Assembly (NCBI GenBank): GCA_037903475.1
Contig: JBAJFG010000079.1
Coordinates: 1,116,001 to 1,180,000 of the forward strand
Length of the DNA stretch: 64,000 nt
Origin: Ancylostoma caninum
Taxonomy: Eukaryota; Nematoda; Chromadorea; Rhabditida; Ancylostomatidae
Reading direction: 5' to 3'
Position 1 is the first letter of the stretch. Each line of letters opens with the position of its first letter. The notes beneath the pieces are model-generated. The model searched no databases, was not told the DNA's origin, and saw only the letters and a program-made list of their open reading frames with translations. The translations under genes were made by a program, and so were the position numbers. Positions 23,001 to 34,546 of this stretch are shown here, one piece after another.

Positions 23001-25350
23001 GTCCACTCACTGGCTGAGAATTTCGGAATTTTCGATTAATGAAACCCATAACTTATGGGGTTTTCAACGTTTCCTTGAAGCTTAAAGTACTACATCTTTG
23101 TGCCCAGCAGTTCGCCTATGTCGACTGACGTGGGAGTGAACGCGGCCCATGAGCTAACACACAACCTTTAAGATTGCAGCGATCCCCAGCGGAGTTCGCT
23201 CACATCTCCTCCCTCGATCCCTGTATGCATGAAGCGAGCTGATCACCGGAGAGGAAGCGATATACATCCGAGTAGGGGTTGGAGAGGGGATCGCGCTCAT
23301 CAGTCAGCTGTTTTCATGCGCGAGTTTCGCGTTTTTAGGAGTTTTGGTTAATTCTCGTCTACAGGGTAGTTGGTTTCGAGTCGGCTGTCACATCATGTCG
23401 TATGTCCAACAAACGGATCGCGTTTTAGATCGATTTCTGCATAGTTCTATCAAATTACTGGTGGCCTATGCTTTTTTGTGCCATGGACATTAGCATTACA
23501 CAAAACGCTTTATTTTCGACCTTTGTTGTCTTTTCACCGCCTAGAATCGCTTTGGCTTGATGATTTTCCATTTCCCTCAACTCCTGTTAATTTGCAAAAA
23601 AGATGTCTGGCAGTGATTGTCTCAAAAACACCATGTTAAACATGTCAAAACACCATACAAGGGAGACAAGGCACTTATAGACGGACACTGCAGTTCAATA
23701 ACGACTTCTCTGGAGTTACATATCTTCTGATAGCGCGCTATATGTTTCGCGCGGGAACCGCGCAACTGAAGCAAGGCTGCAGAAGAATGACTTTCAACGT
23801 CTCCAGAATGTTAAACTACTTCCTTATTGCGAATCTACGTGGTTTTTCAATGTTAGAACTTCGACTGCAAAGACTGCGCACGCCGCGCGCATGAGATATG
23901 TATCTGCTCCACGTGGGTAGTTTCATGCTTAACAGGGAGCTCCTCAGGGGTTGCTTCCCTGGGGAGGTGCAACCCCTCCCCTTCCAGGAGGGAATGTTCA
24001 TGCATGCGGCCCTAAGAGTTGTGCGATACATGAACACGTCTCTATAGATTTCCACGCTGCACTGTTGTTTTACAGGGCGGTGAAGGCGAAGTCGCTGAAT
24101 TGAATCGCAAGATCGAGGAACTCGGGAAGGAACTGAAGAAGACTCAGGTGGACCGTGACACACTTCGCAAACAGGCTGAATCTCTTCAGGAAGAATACAA
24201 TCGTGTCTCTGATCTTCTGGTGCAATATGAGGTATGTGTTTGCCCGCAGAATGCGTCTGGAAGGACATTTTAGCGAATAGCAGTAGGGAAACATCAGAAT
24301 GGAAGGAAGCATACCATATGCATATCAAAAAAAGTGCAAAAAATAGATCAGCAAGCCGAAAAAGTGATGAGGTCGTAGTTGCAATCGAAATCGGACATGG
24401 CGCCCTCTGTGAGCTAATAGACTGTAGTTAACCTTTTCGTACAGGTGAAGCTTATTGTAGCAAAAAAAAAGATGAACAGTTTTCTTCAGCATATCAGTGT
24501 CTTTAAACCAGATCCATGAAATTAGCCGTAACAAGCCTTGATTTTTGCCGATTTCTTTTCGAATCTCGTTTGGGATTTGTGGTACAAGTTTTTTTTTTGA
24601 CTACGAAATGGGTGCGATGCAAATGGTATCTTGAATTCACTACTTTCCTTGAAGTTGCGCTGAGAAATAATCTTTCGTCAACTGTGATACTGTAGTTGAT
24701 TTGGATCAAAGAGCGCCCTTTTGTTGATATCGTATAAACCGCGACCGCGTTTCGTGTAGCCAAATCTTATTCCATAGATAGCGTGCAGTCATCTGCCATA
24801 GTTCTAATAGTTCTTGTCACGATTTATCAATTACATGGCCTTAATGGTTAAAGCGAGCAGTTGCGAATTTTCAATGAAATTCCAACTTGAATGTATTTTT
24901 TGATTCAGTATGATAATGTGCCCGTTTTGAGGTTACCAGTTCCTTAATTGATAACTATTGGTCGTTTTCTGCCTTCCATGACCAAAAAGACAATTATATG
25001 TTCTGGAACATGTTCTGAAACAGAAAGATGTTCAAAAGGGTGATTCGGCACGTGATTGAAGAAAATGCAAACTCCACTTATGCATACATCGTTACCTCAT
25101 GATCCTTTTTAGTGACGACTTGACTGTCTCCCTTTTCAGCGATAGCGAATATGAAATAACTAGTCCACTGAGCTCTCCTTATATAAGCTCCCATTATCCT
25201 ACTTAGCGTTTATTTGCCAAATTGTTTATCACTTTTGATGCCATTTTCATTTATTCAACGCATATTGTTACTTTCTACAATGAGGGCCCTATAAAGAATT
25301 TCACTTGTTCCCTGTTTCAGAGTGGTGACCATAACAAGAAGGACGACTGA
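20053..25350 (+). CDS. BCAP31: B-cell receptor-associated protein 31 (BAP31/BAP29) homologue
   Basis: There are six exons: 20053-20144, 22079-22179, 22239-22392, 22503-22620, 24076-24231 and 25321-25350. Phases join to 216 residues. The N-terminus MTLQWSIIAFVLYVEIALTF is the first of three membrane segments, followed by the family signature RPSLWSKLFKSRLITSLSAH, a second segment YAGAFVLFILFA, the DAVREVNKYS loop, and a third segment ISGFALLLFL. Residues about 155-207 form a charged coiled coil (EVAELNRKIEELGKELKKTQ). The last four residues KKDD are a KKxx COPI retrieval signal. BAP31 is an ER membrane cargo-sorting chaperone and links to apoptosis at the ER. Intron 1 carries a MITE and a 44-bp tandem repeat; intron 4 is 1.45 kb. 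A TTGTAG acceptor lies 6 bases before the start codon. Identification is secure; whether it is BAP29 or BAP31 cannot be separated in nematodes. Confidence 0.93.
21255..21342. repeat. 44-bp tandem duplication
   Basis: Two adjacent copies of a unit starting gttttggtgatga and ending accgccgtcttcc differ at a few sites. They lie in intron 1 of the BAP31-like gene. Confidence 0.75.
21828..22042. mobile_element. 215-bp MITE in BAP31 intron 1
   Basis: The left end CAGAAAGGATGAGCGGAAGT and the right end, finishing GGAATTCCGCTCATCCCTG, are inverted, with inner repeats around cggaagtcatgaaaa. A TA precedes the left end; the right flank is TG, a likely decayed TA. Confidence 0.65.
24246..24330. repeat. 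dispersed repeat, copy 3 of 3
   Basis: It begins gcagaatgcgtctggaagga within 15 bases of the exon 5 donor of the BAP31-like gene, matching 3797-3880 and 11047-11130. Confidence 0.6.
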
Positions 25351-25886
25351 GGAGCTTGAGGGCAAGAGCTGGCCCATCGAAACGGAAGTGATTTGTAAAT
25401 TATTTCATGCGAATTTCTGATACTTTCTGAACTTATAGAGAGCAGACAATAGGTTTTGTCCTGTCACAGTTTTTCATATTGTGTGCTTTGCCTGTTCATT
25501 TGCAACGTGTATTTAAGAAGACATCTCTTTACAAAGCTGTGCGCGAGGTAAATGTAGTTCTGTCATGTGGTTAGCAGCGTGTTTATTTTTAAGTAAGCAA
25601 TGAAGGTGTTTTTTAAAAGATTCTCCCAAGAAGAAATTGTGCGGCGTAAACGTGCGCATAATTGAGGTGACTCATTGTTGCGTCATTAGCGACGTATTAG
25701 ACCTCTGCTGTAATTGTCAGTCGAGAAACAGCAGTGGGGATCTTACTCGAGAAGTGCTCATATGCCGGCATAACAATTTTTTTTTTATTTTTCATTGGTG
25801 ACAGCTGATTCAACTCCATTTAGAGAAGGATTCTATCGGGAAGTCGAAATTTTGTGAAAAAAAAAACCGAAGTCACAATTTCAAAG
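25351..25886. other. 3' region of the BAP31-like gene, no further gene
   Basis: Presumed untranslated and intergenic sequence. Nothing else is recognisable. Confidence 0.4.
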
Positions 25887-26166
25887 TACAGTATCTCTGA
25901 TAACTGTGCAGCACGAACGCAGGCCAAACGGCGTAATGTTTCGAGTAGAAACCCTAGCAGCAACGGTTGCCAGTTGCTGCCATCCTCTCCTCGATTGCTG
26001 CTCAATCTGTCGGCCCTTTAGCAGCAATTGCTGAGGGACGGCAGCAATCAAGGGGAGAATGGCAGCAACTGGCAACCATTGCTGCTATGATTTCTAACCG
26101 AAACATTACGCCGTTCGGGCTGCGTTCCTGCTGCACAGTTATCAGAGATGGAGTTCGCCACTGTCC
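25887..26166. repeat. 280-bp palindromic foldback element
   Basis: The left arm atctctgataactgtgcagc runs through cggcgtaatgtttcg to ggttgccagttgctgccat. The right arm is its complement, ending gcacagttatcagagat, and both ends come close to acagt/actgt. The centre is rich in agcagcaa. Both strands look open only because of the symmetry. Confidence 0.8.
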
Positions 26167-27246
26167 GTAGTGTCCTTTTGTGTGGTTATTTCTGTCTTTG
26201 TGGAGACATGTAGGTTTGTATCATTTCAAAAGCACAATCAACACTCCATCGTAGCAAGACGTTTATTTTCAAGGTACTTTAGTAAGATTAGAACGTCATA
26301 AACGGAGCAAAAATGCAGCAAGAAGAGTGTGCTTCGCACATTACGCGTTCCGTTAGAAAGTGGCCTTGTGAAGAAACCATAACTATTAGATTTTCAGGAA
26401 AATAATAATAGAGGTTTCGCAATCTATCGTTTGTGACATAACATTACTAGTCATTGCCGTTACACCCCATATATGGACGGCAGACCCCCATGTTACATAG
26501 CACATAATAACAAGACGAAGCCGAAAAGAATTCTGTGCCTACCCTCCAAGGAGACTTCTCGCGCACTCGTACGCAGAAGAAGTGGTTGATTTGGTGATCA
26601 TTTCCTTTTTTTAGGATAGGAGATGTATGAACAAGAGAGTAGGTTGAGGCTATGTACGCTAGTACTATATAAGAGCCGTAAAGCGAATGTCCAACACCAA
26701 TACGTAGCCACTGAAGGAATCACTTTCTCCTAACTCAGCATAGAAACTTATCATACTAGATCACGGAAAAGAATTAGTGAACTATTAGCTTGCAAAAGTT
26801 CCATCAGTTCTTTCCTTCAAAAGCTATACCTCAGATGATTATTGATTAAAATCTAGATATGCTAATGTACTTGCTGAGTAGATTCTCCTCTACTTTCCCA
26901 TGGGTAAAAATTCAGCATTGCAGTTAGGATGTAGCGGGAAAATCCCAGGAAATTACATACACCGCCTCTTACTCTTCTACTTTTCGCGTTTTTTCCAATA
27001 AGAACACAAGCGGTTTGCTTCGAAACACCTTTGTTGCATTTAACCTAGAGGTCACCACCACTTCCACCGGTGGGCTCTGGCTTCTCAGAGATCCCGCGAT
27101 GACGAACACAGGCCGAACTCGTTTCAACAGCAGTTACACTGCGGGGTGAAAGCTTATTTTGTCGCCCCACGAACTGCGTTCGCCCCTGGAAGGCTGTGTT
27201 TCGGGGGGGGGGCGATGAACTGGTTTGCATGTCTCAAACCTACTCA
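26167..27246. other. no gene recognised
   Basis: AT-rich, no supported coding frame or repeat. Confidence 0.45.
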
Positions 27247-27272
27247 GACATTCGAGCAGCTCTAGCCTCGGA
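27247..27272. repeat. CTCAGACA-type repeat terminus
   Basis: actcagacattcgagcagct followed by ctagcc is close to the complement of the ends at 28868-28899 and 29083-29106, and its first bases match the terminus at 8596. It may be the left end of a large element reaching 28.9-29.1 kb. Confidence 0.4.
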
Positions 27273-27755
27273 GGGCGAGGTCTGTCTCGCCCATCGCTCC
27301 TCCCCTTCCTGACAATATCAGCTCTCTTGCCGAGGACAGCAGTGCTGCTTAGTGCTGCTAAAAGGCGCAGCAGACCTGCCTTTGGGCTGTGAACGGAAAA
27401 TCGATGGCAATTGAGCAACTCTAGGCTCGGACAAAAGCGCAAGTGCTCGCAAGGTGCTGTGAGATTGCGGGCAACCGGATTTTCGAAATTCGAGCCAGTG
27501 CGGGCATGGGGCCTCGCGTGAGTTTCACTCGCAGGAATTCTTTTCTTTGTTCCAACATGGGTATATCGTCTCCTTCCTATTCTTCCCCATTCCATCCTAC
27601 TTCTAGTCTCGTTCATTTGTTTCTTCTTGTCGCTTACACTTTCTACTGTGAATTTTTAAACGTTTCGCGCTGTTTTCTGAATTTCGTTATCTCATTGATT
27701 TATGTTCACTACAACTATGCAACTCGTATACTTTCAGAAAGAGCATCACCACGGA

Positions 27756-28038
27756 ATGGACGCGATGAATGAGGGAGCACGCATTATCTCGAAGGCGGCT
27801 CCGTTCGTTGGGCCTCTGCGTTCAAGTGCTCGCAGCAGATCGCAGTCAGCCATTCAAGGTATGCTCATGGATATTTTAATTTCTCATATCTGAAATAGCA
27901 TTCACATTGAATGAGCTCCTTTGGTTCCGGTATCCGCTTCTTTCAGCGAGTCTACCGCCGTTACCGGCACGTTTTGTTGAGGAAGGGAGCGTCGACGAGC
28001 CCCAAAACGACATCGAAAATTCCGTTATGGGCTTTTAA
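27756..28038 (+). CDS. small two-exon gene, function unknown
   Basis: Exons 27756-27858 and 27947-28038 join in phase to 64 residues. A TTTCAG acceptor at 27732-27737 upstream of the start would suit trans-splicing. The N-terminal 34 residues (EGARIISKAAPFVGPLRSSA then a run rich in Arg and Ser) resemble a mitochondrial targeting peptide: basic, with no acids after Glu5. The C-terminal half is acidic, ending ENSVMGF. An alternative third exon with the same phase at 29717-29802 would give DDPIRVAIPKQCIIC, which recalls the start of mitochondrial ribosomal protein S18C (P-x-K-K-C-I-L-C), but the rest of that protein was not found. I do not recognise the two-exon form, and it lies among repeats. 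Confidence 0.35.
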
Positions 28039-28708
28039 CAATATTCGCCCATAATTTCATTGTGGGCTAATATTGTTAAACTTCTTATATTGAAGAATTT
28101 GTTTTACGGTTCACCTCATGCATTTACAGTCGCGGACATAAGTATTGCAACAAGTCGTCTTCTGCCCGTAGCTTTTTTCAGTGCAGAGTTGGGCTGCTCT
28201 AAATTTTGTCTGCAGATACGCATGTAGTACTGGCGCGAATAGATGCGACTTCATTTCGTTCATGAATTTCTCTGGGAGAAGTTTTTTATCCAGTGAAGTC
28301 GGAATTTGGGGTTCAACGTTGTTGACAACCACCTGCAAGGAAAAGTTTACAAATGGGGTCTCGAACTCAGTTGGATTTACTACATTATTTTTGACACAGT
28401 TTCACTCGAAAATGCATGTTAGAACAGAATTCACTTATATCTGCCAGCCTTTATGATCGGTGTGTTGGTAATCCTCCGACATAATTCCTTCCATTATCAC
28501 TATATAGTAAAACTCATCTGTTTGTGTGTTTGTCTGTAATCGCTTATATCTCACGATCCAGAGGACAAACACACATGAAACCTATACCGTTCGACCCAGA
28601 ATTGTGCCCTCCTGTGCAACGTCAGGGTCTTTTGCCGTTTCCGAGAAAAACGATTTTATCGATTTTCGCTCACAAGCCCGATAATAGCCGTGCTACAGTC
28701 CATTGTCG

Positions 28709-29125
28709 GGGTGCTATGCCAGCATTTTAGGGCGACAAAACCTTCGCGAATACGGTGTTGTAGGGCGACGATGGCATGATAGTTGGGGGACCATTTGAAA
28801 AGAGCTGCTGTTGTCTCTCCAAAACAGCAGCTCTACTCGAAGAGTCACGCGCATAGAATTGCTGTTGTTGTCGGCTAGAGCTACTCGATTGTCTGAGTCT
28901 GCAAAGACCCGTGGTGGGGGTGTTATAGCAGCATTTCAGGGCGACAAAACCGTTGAAAATACTGTGAAATAGGGCGATGATGACATGATAGTAGGGGAAC
29001 CTCACGAAAACACTTGCTATCGTCTCTCCAAAACATCAGCTCTACTCGAAGTGTCACGCGAATAGGATTGCTGTTTCTGTCGGCTAGAGCTGCCCAATTG
29101 TCTGAGTAGGATCGCAGCTCAATCT
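28709..29125. repeat. two direct repeats of about 210 bp
   Basis: Units begin near ggtgctatgccagcatttta (28709) and ggtgttatagcagcatttca (28919). Both run through aaaaccttcgcgaatac/aaaaccgttgaaaatac, ctctccaaaacagcagctct and cggctagagct to a terminal attgtctgagt. The last part matches, inverted, the ends at 8596 and 27247. Confidence 0.75.
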
Positions 29126-29752
29126 GGGCGCAAGGCTGTGTTCGTACTGTAGGCTTGGGTAAGTGGATGGTCACTCAAGCTCTACCAAAAATAGTCCCAA
29201 ATGCGTACGCGCTTTCTGCGGCAGCGCTTGAGGGACTTCCAGATCCGCGCAGCACCCGCACGCGTCCGCACCGCACGAATCTCGTCGGACCGATTATTGC
29301 ACTGGGCCACGGTTTTACCCGGGCCTCCGCCGGCCTGATGAGTCTCGCTGGGCTCGCCTCGCGTCCGCCGCGCCGAAGCGGAGACATGACTAAGCTTTGA
29401 TGTTCAACCAGCGGCTTATATACACTTCCCAGGGAGCACGTGGCAAGGAGCACGCAGAACGCAGGTTGAACTGCACCACAGTTCATCGGGCAAAAAACGA
29501 AGCCGATACATGGGGTTTGCTGCATTCCGACTGCTAAGAGCAGCAGTTCTTCCTCTTGCAGCAATGTCTGCCTTCCATTTCTTGGGGTTTGGCTTGCCAG
29601 GTTGTGCTACGTTTGCCCTATCCAGTTATCTGAGTTGACAACTTCCGTTTCAGAGAAACGTAGAGAAACATTTTTAAGGTATTTCTTTGCCTTTTTTTAA
29701 ATGAAATCCTTTGCAGACGATCCAATCCGTGTTGCTATTCCGAAGCAGTGCA
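29126..29752. other. GC-rich non-coding stretch
   Basis: 29215-29395 is strongly GC-rich compared with its surroundings. Open frames exist on both strands, as expected from base composition, but none has recognisable motifs. Confidence 0.35.
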
Positions 29753-31020
29753 TTATCTGTAGCTGTTATTTAGTCCAAAAAGTCTCATGCGTTTTGCAAT
29801 AAAAACGCTCGAGACTCCTAAGGTTTTATTCTCTGCGCAGCTAATATAGGTCAAAATCCGCTCCCAGAACCTGCCGTAAATTCCAATGATTTCGCTGGAG
29901 AACATATCACCACTCATCATCTTCTCTAAGAATTTAACCGTCTGGCTTCTACCGTTTCCAGCTGTAGAAGCTCTTTTTTTTTTGGAAGAAAAAAAATCGC
30001 CAGATATGAAGACGCAAAAGTGGTAGTCTCCGTATGGGTCGCTAGGAAAGTGCTCATAGAATAAGTAGCGGTCTCCAACCGAAGTATTCCGCTTGTCAGG
30101 GCCATAATTCGCCAATTTCTGGGAAAAATCCGTAAAGTACAGGCGCATCATGTCGATGACAGTGATTTTCTTTGAGTTCAGTTACTCCAAAGTAAAGTGG
30201 TACACAAGCTCGATCCAGACCTACCTCGTCGCGCTTTGGTACAATCAGTGAAGTAATCTTAGCATTGTTCTGTTTCTTGTTCGTTTCCGACGTCGTCTCA
30301 GCTTTTGTGAATTTCCAACAAAATGATCTGAAGACGTGGTCCCTCTCGTCAACAGGTCGGGTAATTATGGAATATTGGATAGTGGTTTAATCCCGTGTTC
30401 CTTCAGTTTCTCACAGATGTCCTTGAAAGTTTGTCTTGACGACGTGGAATTTCACTTAGACCCTTCAGCTAGCTGCATGACACATATGAAATGACACCAT
30501 CATGGACTCTGTTAGGGTCAGCTTCCAAAAAAGAGAGACGACGTCCCACGAAGAAGCCCTGGACTCCGCTCTGAGGTGGTCGTGACGCTCCGACTGTAGT
30601 TTAGGCTGTTCTGCTCTGAAAATCTTTTTCTGCAGGTTTTTCATGGCAGAAGGACCGACTGATAACTAGCAATCCTCGGCATAGCTGATTTATGGAGAGC
30701 TACAGGGTCAAACATGCTGGATTCCCAGTCTCTGAGGATCACTGTGTGGAACATCCATACGCAAAAGTGTCCCATTGGCAGAGGCATAGTCTGGATAGCC
30801 CTCAGTCCCTCTTCTCCATTATGGTGTGGTTCTGCTGCGTCTCATGGTCCATACGTTTCTCGCTTTTCCGCTTCTTAACCATATAATCGTAATCTTTGCT
30901 GCAATCTTTCCGCAAATTTTCCAGAGTTTTTTGAGGCACACAATTCCTTTTTTCCTCAAGAGCAAGATTTTCGAGATTTTCACGGAATGTTCTGTGAATT
31001 CTCATAGAGAACCCCAAAAG
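29753..31020 (-). pseudogene. decayed coding-like block, unidentified
   Basis: The minus strand has a 132-codon frame at 29753-30151 (NYGPDKRNTSVGDRYLFYEH, IIGIYGRFWERILTYIS) and a lysine-rich frame at 30802-31017 (RTFRENLENLALEEKRNC). Shorter open segments with protein-like content lie between them, such as DHVFRSFCWKFTKAETTS and WDVVSLFWKLTLTESMMVSF, interrupted by stops and frame changes. This looks like one old gene or transposon ORF in decay. I could not assign a family. Confidence 0.3.
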
Positions 31021-34000
31021 TAGTTATCATATCGCATCAATCTGCTCGGTCCACTCTGTTCCCTGCGGATCTTCCTAGATGTAGAGCACTGGTCTCAATG
31101 TGACAAACACAAAGCCTATTCAGTAGAGTCCTTCGACTTAAATCAGCCAGCAGTCAGTGAATGAGAGCCTGTAATTTACGAAAAGGTTAGCTAAAAGAGA
31201 TTGTAGTGAAAATTATATCATTCTTCGGTTTAGAGCTGTGCTTGTGATATTCTCCTTTTTCGATGAGATAAGAATTCTGGAAGCTTATGTACCAACCTAA
31301 TCGACTAGTCATTAACCTTCGAATTCGTCATAAAAAACCAGAATGGAATTGATTAGAAATCAAATGATTTCAATCCATCTGTGCTTCCACAATAATTTCA
31401 TCGTGATCCCTAGCCAGCCTACGTCTCTGATTCATATCAATTACAGCGAATTGTAACGCGTAGAACTAGCCTTTGAATCGCAGCACATTTTGAAATGAAA
31501 TACGTTGTATCGCCAAATTATACGTTCGAAATTAATTGAAAACATCAATTTGGCTCTTTGCCATGCATGAGAAACAGTCACGAACATTCCTGTCCAGCAG
31601 CGAAGACGGGGGAATTGACGTCAAGTATTGCAGCTATCTCAAGCTGTGCTCCCATGATTTTCCACTCATTTAGGAAAGGATCGCGTTGTGTTGCTTCTTT
31701 CATTATTTGTGTCACATTGTACTATATTATACTGTCATTACTCAAAAACTTCAATATTCTACGGGATCCTATAAGAACTCTGTATTCTCAACATTGAACC
31801 CCAGACATCATCACAACGTTCAAAGTTCGTGAATCAGCTGCGCACATCGGAAAAATAAAATAACTGTACAGTGTAGTTCAACAATGTTCTCAAAAAGCGC
31901 CATAAAGTGTTGAAATTCCACATTGATTCATCAACTGCCGTTCATGGGAAAGAATAACTGGGAGAGTGAACCTGTTTTGGGTTGAAGCTAGCTTTGTACA
32001 TTGATTTCCACGTGCTGGGCTGGAATTCATGGACACAAAAACAAGCGAGACCAGGCTAGCGAACATCTTTAACGTCCTATACCTTCTAACATAACGCAGT
32101 CTATAGGATAAGTAAACATGCTACTATCCATGGGTTGAATGGTTGATGTTTCACGAACCCTACAGACCAGGAGTTACAGTGGTGTCTTGAACTTGGTATC
32201 CAATCCTTTTTTAGTCCCAGGGAACTCGGATGTTCTAGAAAAACCCAAGCAAAACCCTCTTCTCCACTCATATAATTGTTCTCAACTGCCCTCTAAACTG
32301 GTTGTTATGTAAAATGCAACAAAAAAAGTAAACAGTCCCATGAATCCAACTTTGCATTGCTGCACTATGATCCTAGAAATGTTAATGTTGCTATTTCTAA
32401 ATTTCTCAACGACCTCAAGGTGAACTCCCTACACACCGACTGAAAAAAAAGTACCATAAAAGATCACGTTTCGAGTCATAAGGGAGCCACTGTTGTCAAA
32501 GAAAATACAACCCGACCGTCAGACACGGAACAGGTCCTGGTCGAACAGCAAACAACCTTGTCGCGGCATAACCAGAGAATTCCAGCTGATTCGTTTGGTC
32601 GTTTTCACAGAATCATATATCCCTCCTAGTCCTTTCTGCTGACAGCAGAAGAATACATACAATTACATAGGTTATCTATTTGCAACCAGAAGCACATTTT
32701 CATACGAAGAGGAAAGCGGAATGGTTTATTACTTTCAAATTAGTGAAAAAATTGGTCAACATTCATCCCAGTGAGTTTTTCACAATTATAGCTTCAAAAG
32801 CAAGAGAAGCTCCACTTAGGCCTTCGACCGCCACGGCATAAAAAATTCAGATCAGATCGAAATTTTTTACGAATACATAGTTTGCTCCGATTTCAACTAA
32901 CTATTGCATACCAATGTATTTCTTCAGAATTGCACTTTTTAGGAAAATATTGAATGTGCTTATCTAAATACTTGTATCACTGCTTGTAACTAGCTATTGT
33001 ATGTACTTGTATACTCATATTTCATTCTTGTATTCATGTATATTTATTTTCATTTTATTCTGTATATCTACCCATATTTATCTATTTACTATTTATCCAT
33101 TGGACATGTACTTGCACACATCCAATAGATGAATAAATAAAAAATAAATATGCAGCTTCGAACACTGATCTCAGATCCACTTTCTTTATTCGCTGTGGTG
33201 TCCCGTGGTAGCACGAAACCGGCTTGCTCAAACTGGAGTTTTGGATACATCCTGTTAGAAAATATCCACGGAATCTATCTCACATGTACCACCTGACTGA
33301 AACTAAATTTCCCGAAATTGAGTTGATTTTCAGAGCTGAACAGAATTTGTTTTAGAAGCCCTACGCAAATCGGATCATTTCACTCAATTCCTCCAAACTG
33401 ACCCCACAACAAATTAGGAAAAGAAGAGAATGATTCGACGACACCGCCATAGACTGTAGTGGCAGGACATCCATAGTTACGATCCCGGCCCATCCGAGTA
33501 TCACCCCAGCATATCTTCAGTGCTCATCGAGAAAGGATTACGCACACGATGCCATAACCATCAAGCTCACTGACACATGTTGCAAAATTGTTTAGATGCT
33601 ATACGTATACGCCGCCCTGTCCCATTCTGTGGACCACATTTGGCTTTCAAGCATCGACCCGTAAAATATGATAGCGCAGCAAAAGCAAATACTTACCAAG
33701 ACTAGCGCTTCTTATTACAGGGAAGTATCTAGGGAATAAGCGAATATGTTCTCCAATAATAATACCTCGATATTAAAGCCTATCTGAGCTTTTTCCCACT
33801 TCCCGTCATACCTTCCTCAACTTCTCCTGATGCTTCCCGAGCAGAAGATGGTGGCAAGTGGTGAGAAAGCTATGCCCGGAATAGGCTTTGTTCTAATGGT
33901 ATTACTGGCGGAGAAACTTGCTCGAGCTTTCTAGATACTGCCCAGTTACCAGAAATTCTATGAGTCGTCCACACGTTCGAGTGCAATTTGAGCGTAAGAC

Positions 34001-34546
34001 CTTCCACGCGTGGGACCCCGACTATAAAAACAGCTATGAACTTCTCAGAAACGACAAAATTTATTGAAACGAAGGATGAAAACATTCCTATAAAAAAGAA
34101 AAGGAAAGAAAAATATGTGTACATCTCCTGAACTAGCGTCTTGGACTATAAAGTGCTATATGATAGCGAATAAGAGAGGTTTGCGTGCTTCGTTGAAGAC
34201 TTAGGGGGGAATCAGCAGAGCCGTAAACTATGGTATCACGATTTTGAGTAGAAATTGAATCATCGACAACATTTGCATAGTAAACACAAATCCATGAGAA
34301 CAGTATTGAGATATCCGTGAAAACACTTCGCAGCATACGTAAGAATTGCCTTATTTGTTTTTTCTTCTAAAATTTCAGCATAAATGATTCGTTCGACGTG
34401 AATGAATAAACTATGGATTGATGTAGTAGCTGTGAAGAACGTACTGTAGTTAGCATTTTTTGGAGCTTAAAGGGCCAGCTTGCCTAATCATTGATAGTGG
34501 ATCAGAAACGATCAATAATGGCACCTTAAGGCCTAGTCCGCCGGCA
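31021..34546. other. long AT-rich intergenic stretch
   Basis: No gene or clear repeat was found. At 33100-33150 a hairpin built on attggac/tccaatag is followed by several AATAAA motifs. Confidence 0.4.

Noticed and set aside
10177..25350. Operon of manf-1, ubc-13 and the BAP31-like gene
   Set aside because: Gaps of 3.1 and 1.9 kb are much larger than the 100-400 bases usual in nematode operons.
25820..26170. Open frames containing the same residues on both strands
   Set aside because: Caused by the palindrome 25887-26166.
27134..27616. 160-codon minus-strand frame
   Set aside because: GC-rich, arginine/proline-biased translation with no motif; open by base composition.
29320..29395. CTGATGAGTC, the 5' core of a hammerhead ribozyme
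   Set aside because: No GAAA partner with a matching stem II follows; the only candidate reads GAAG.
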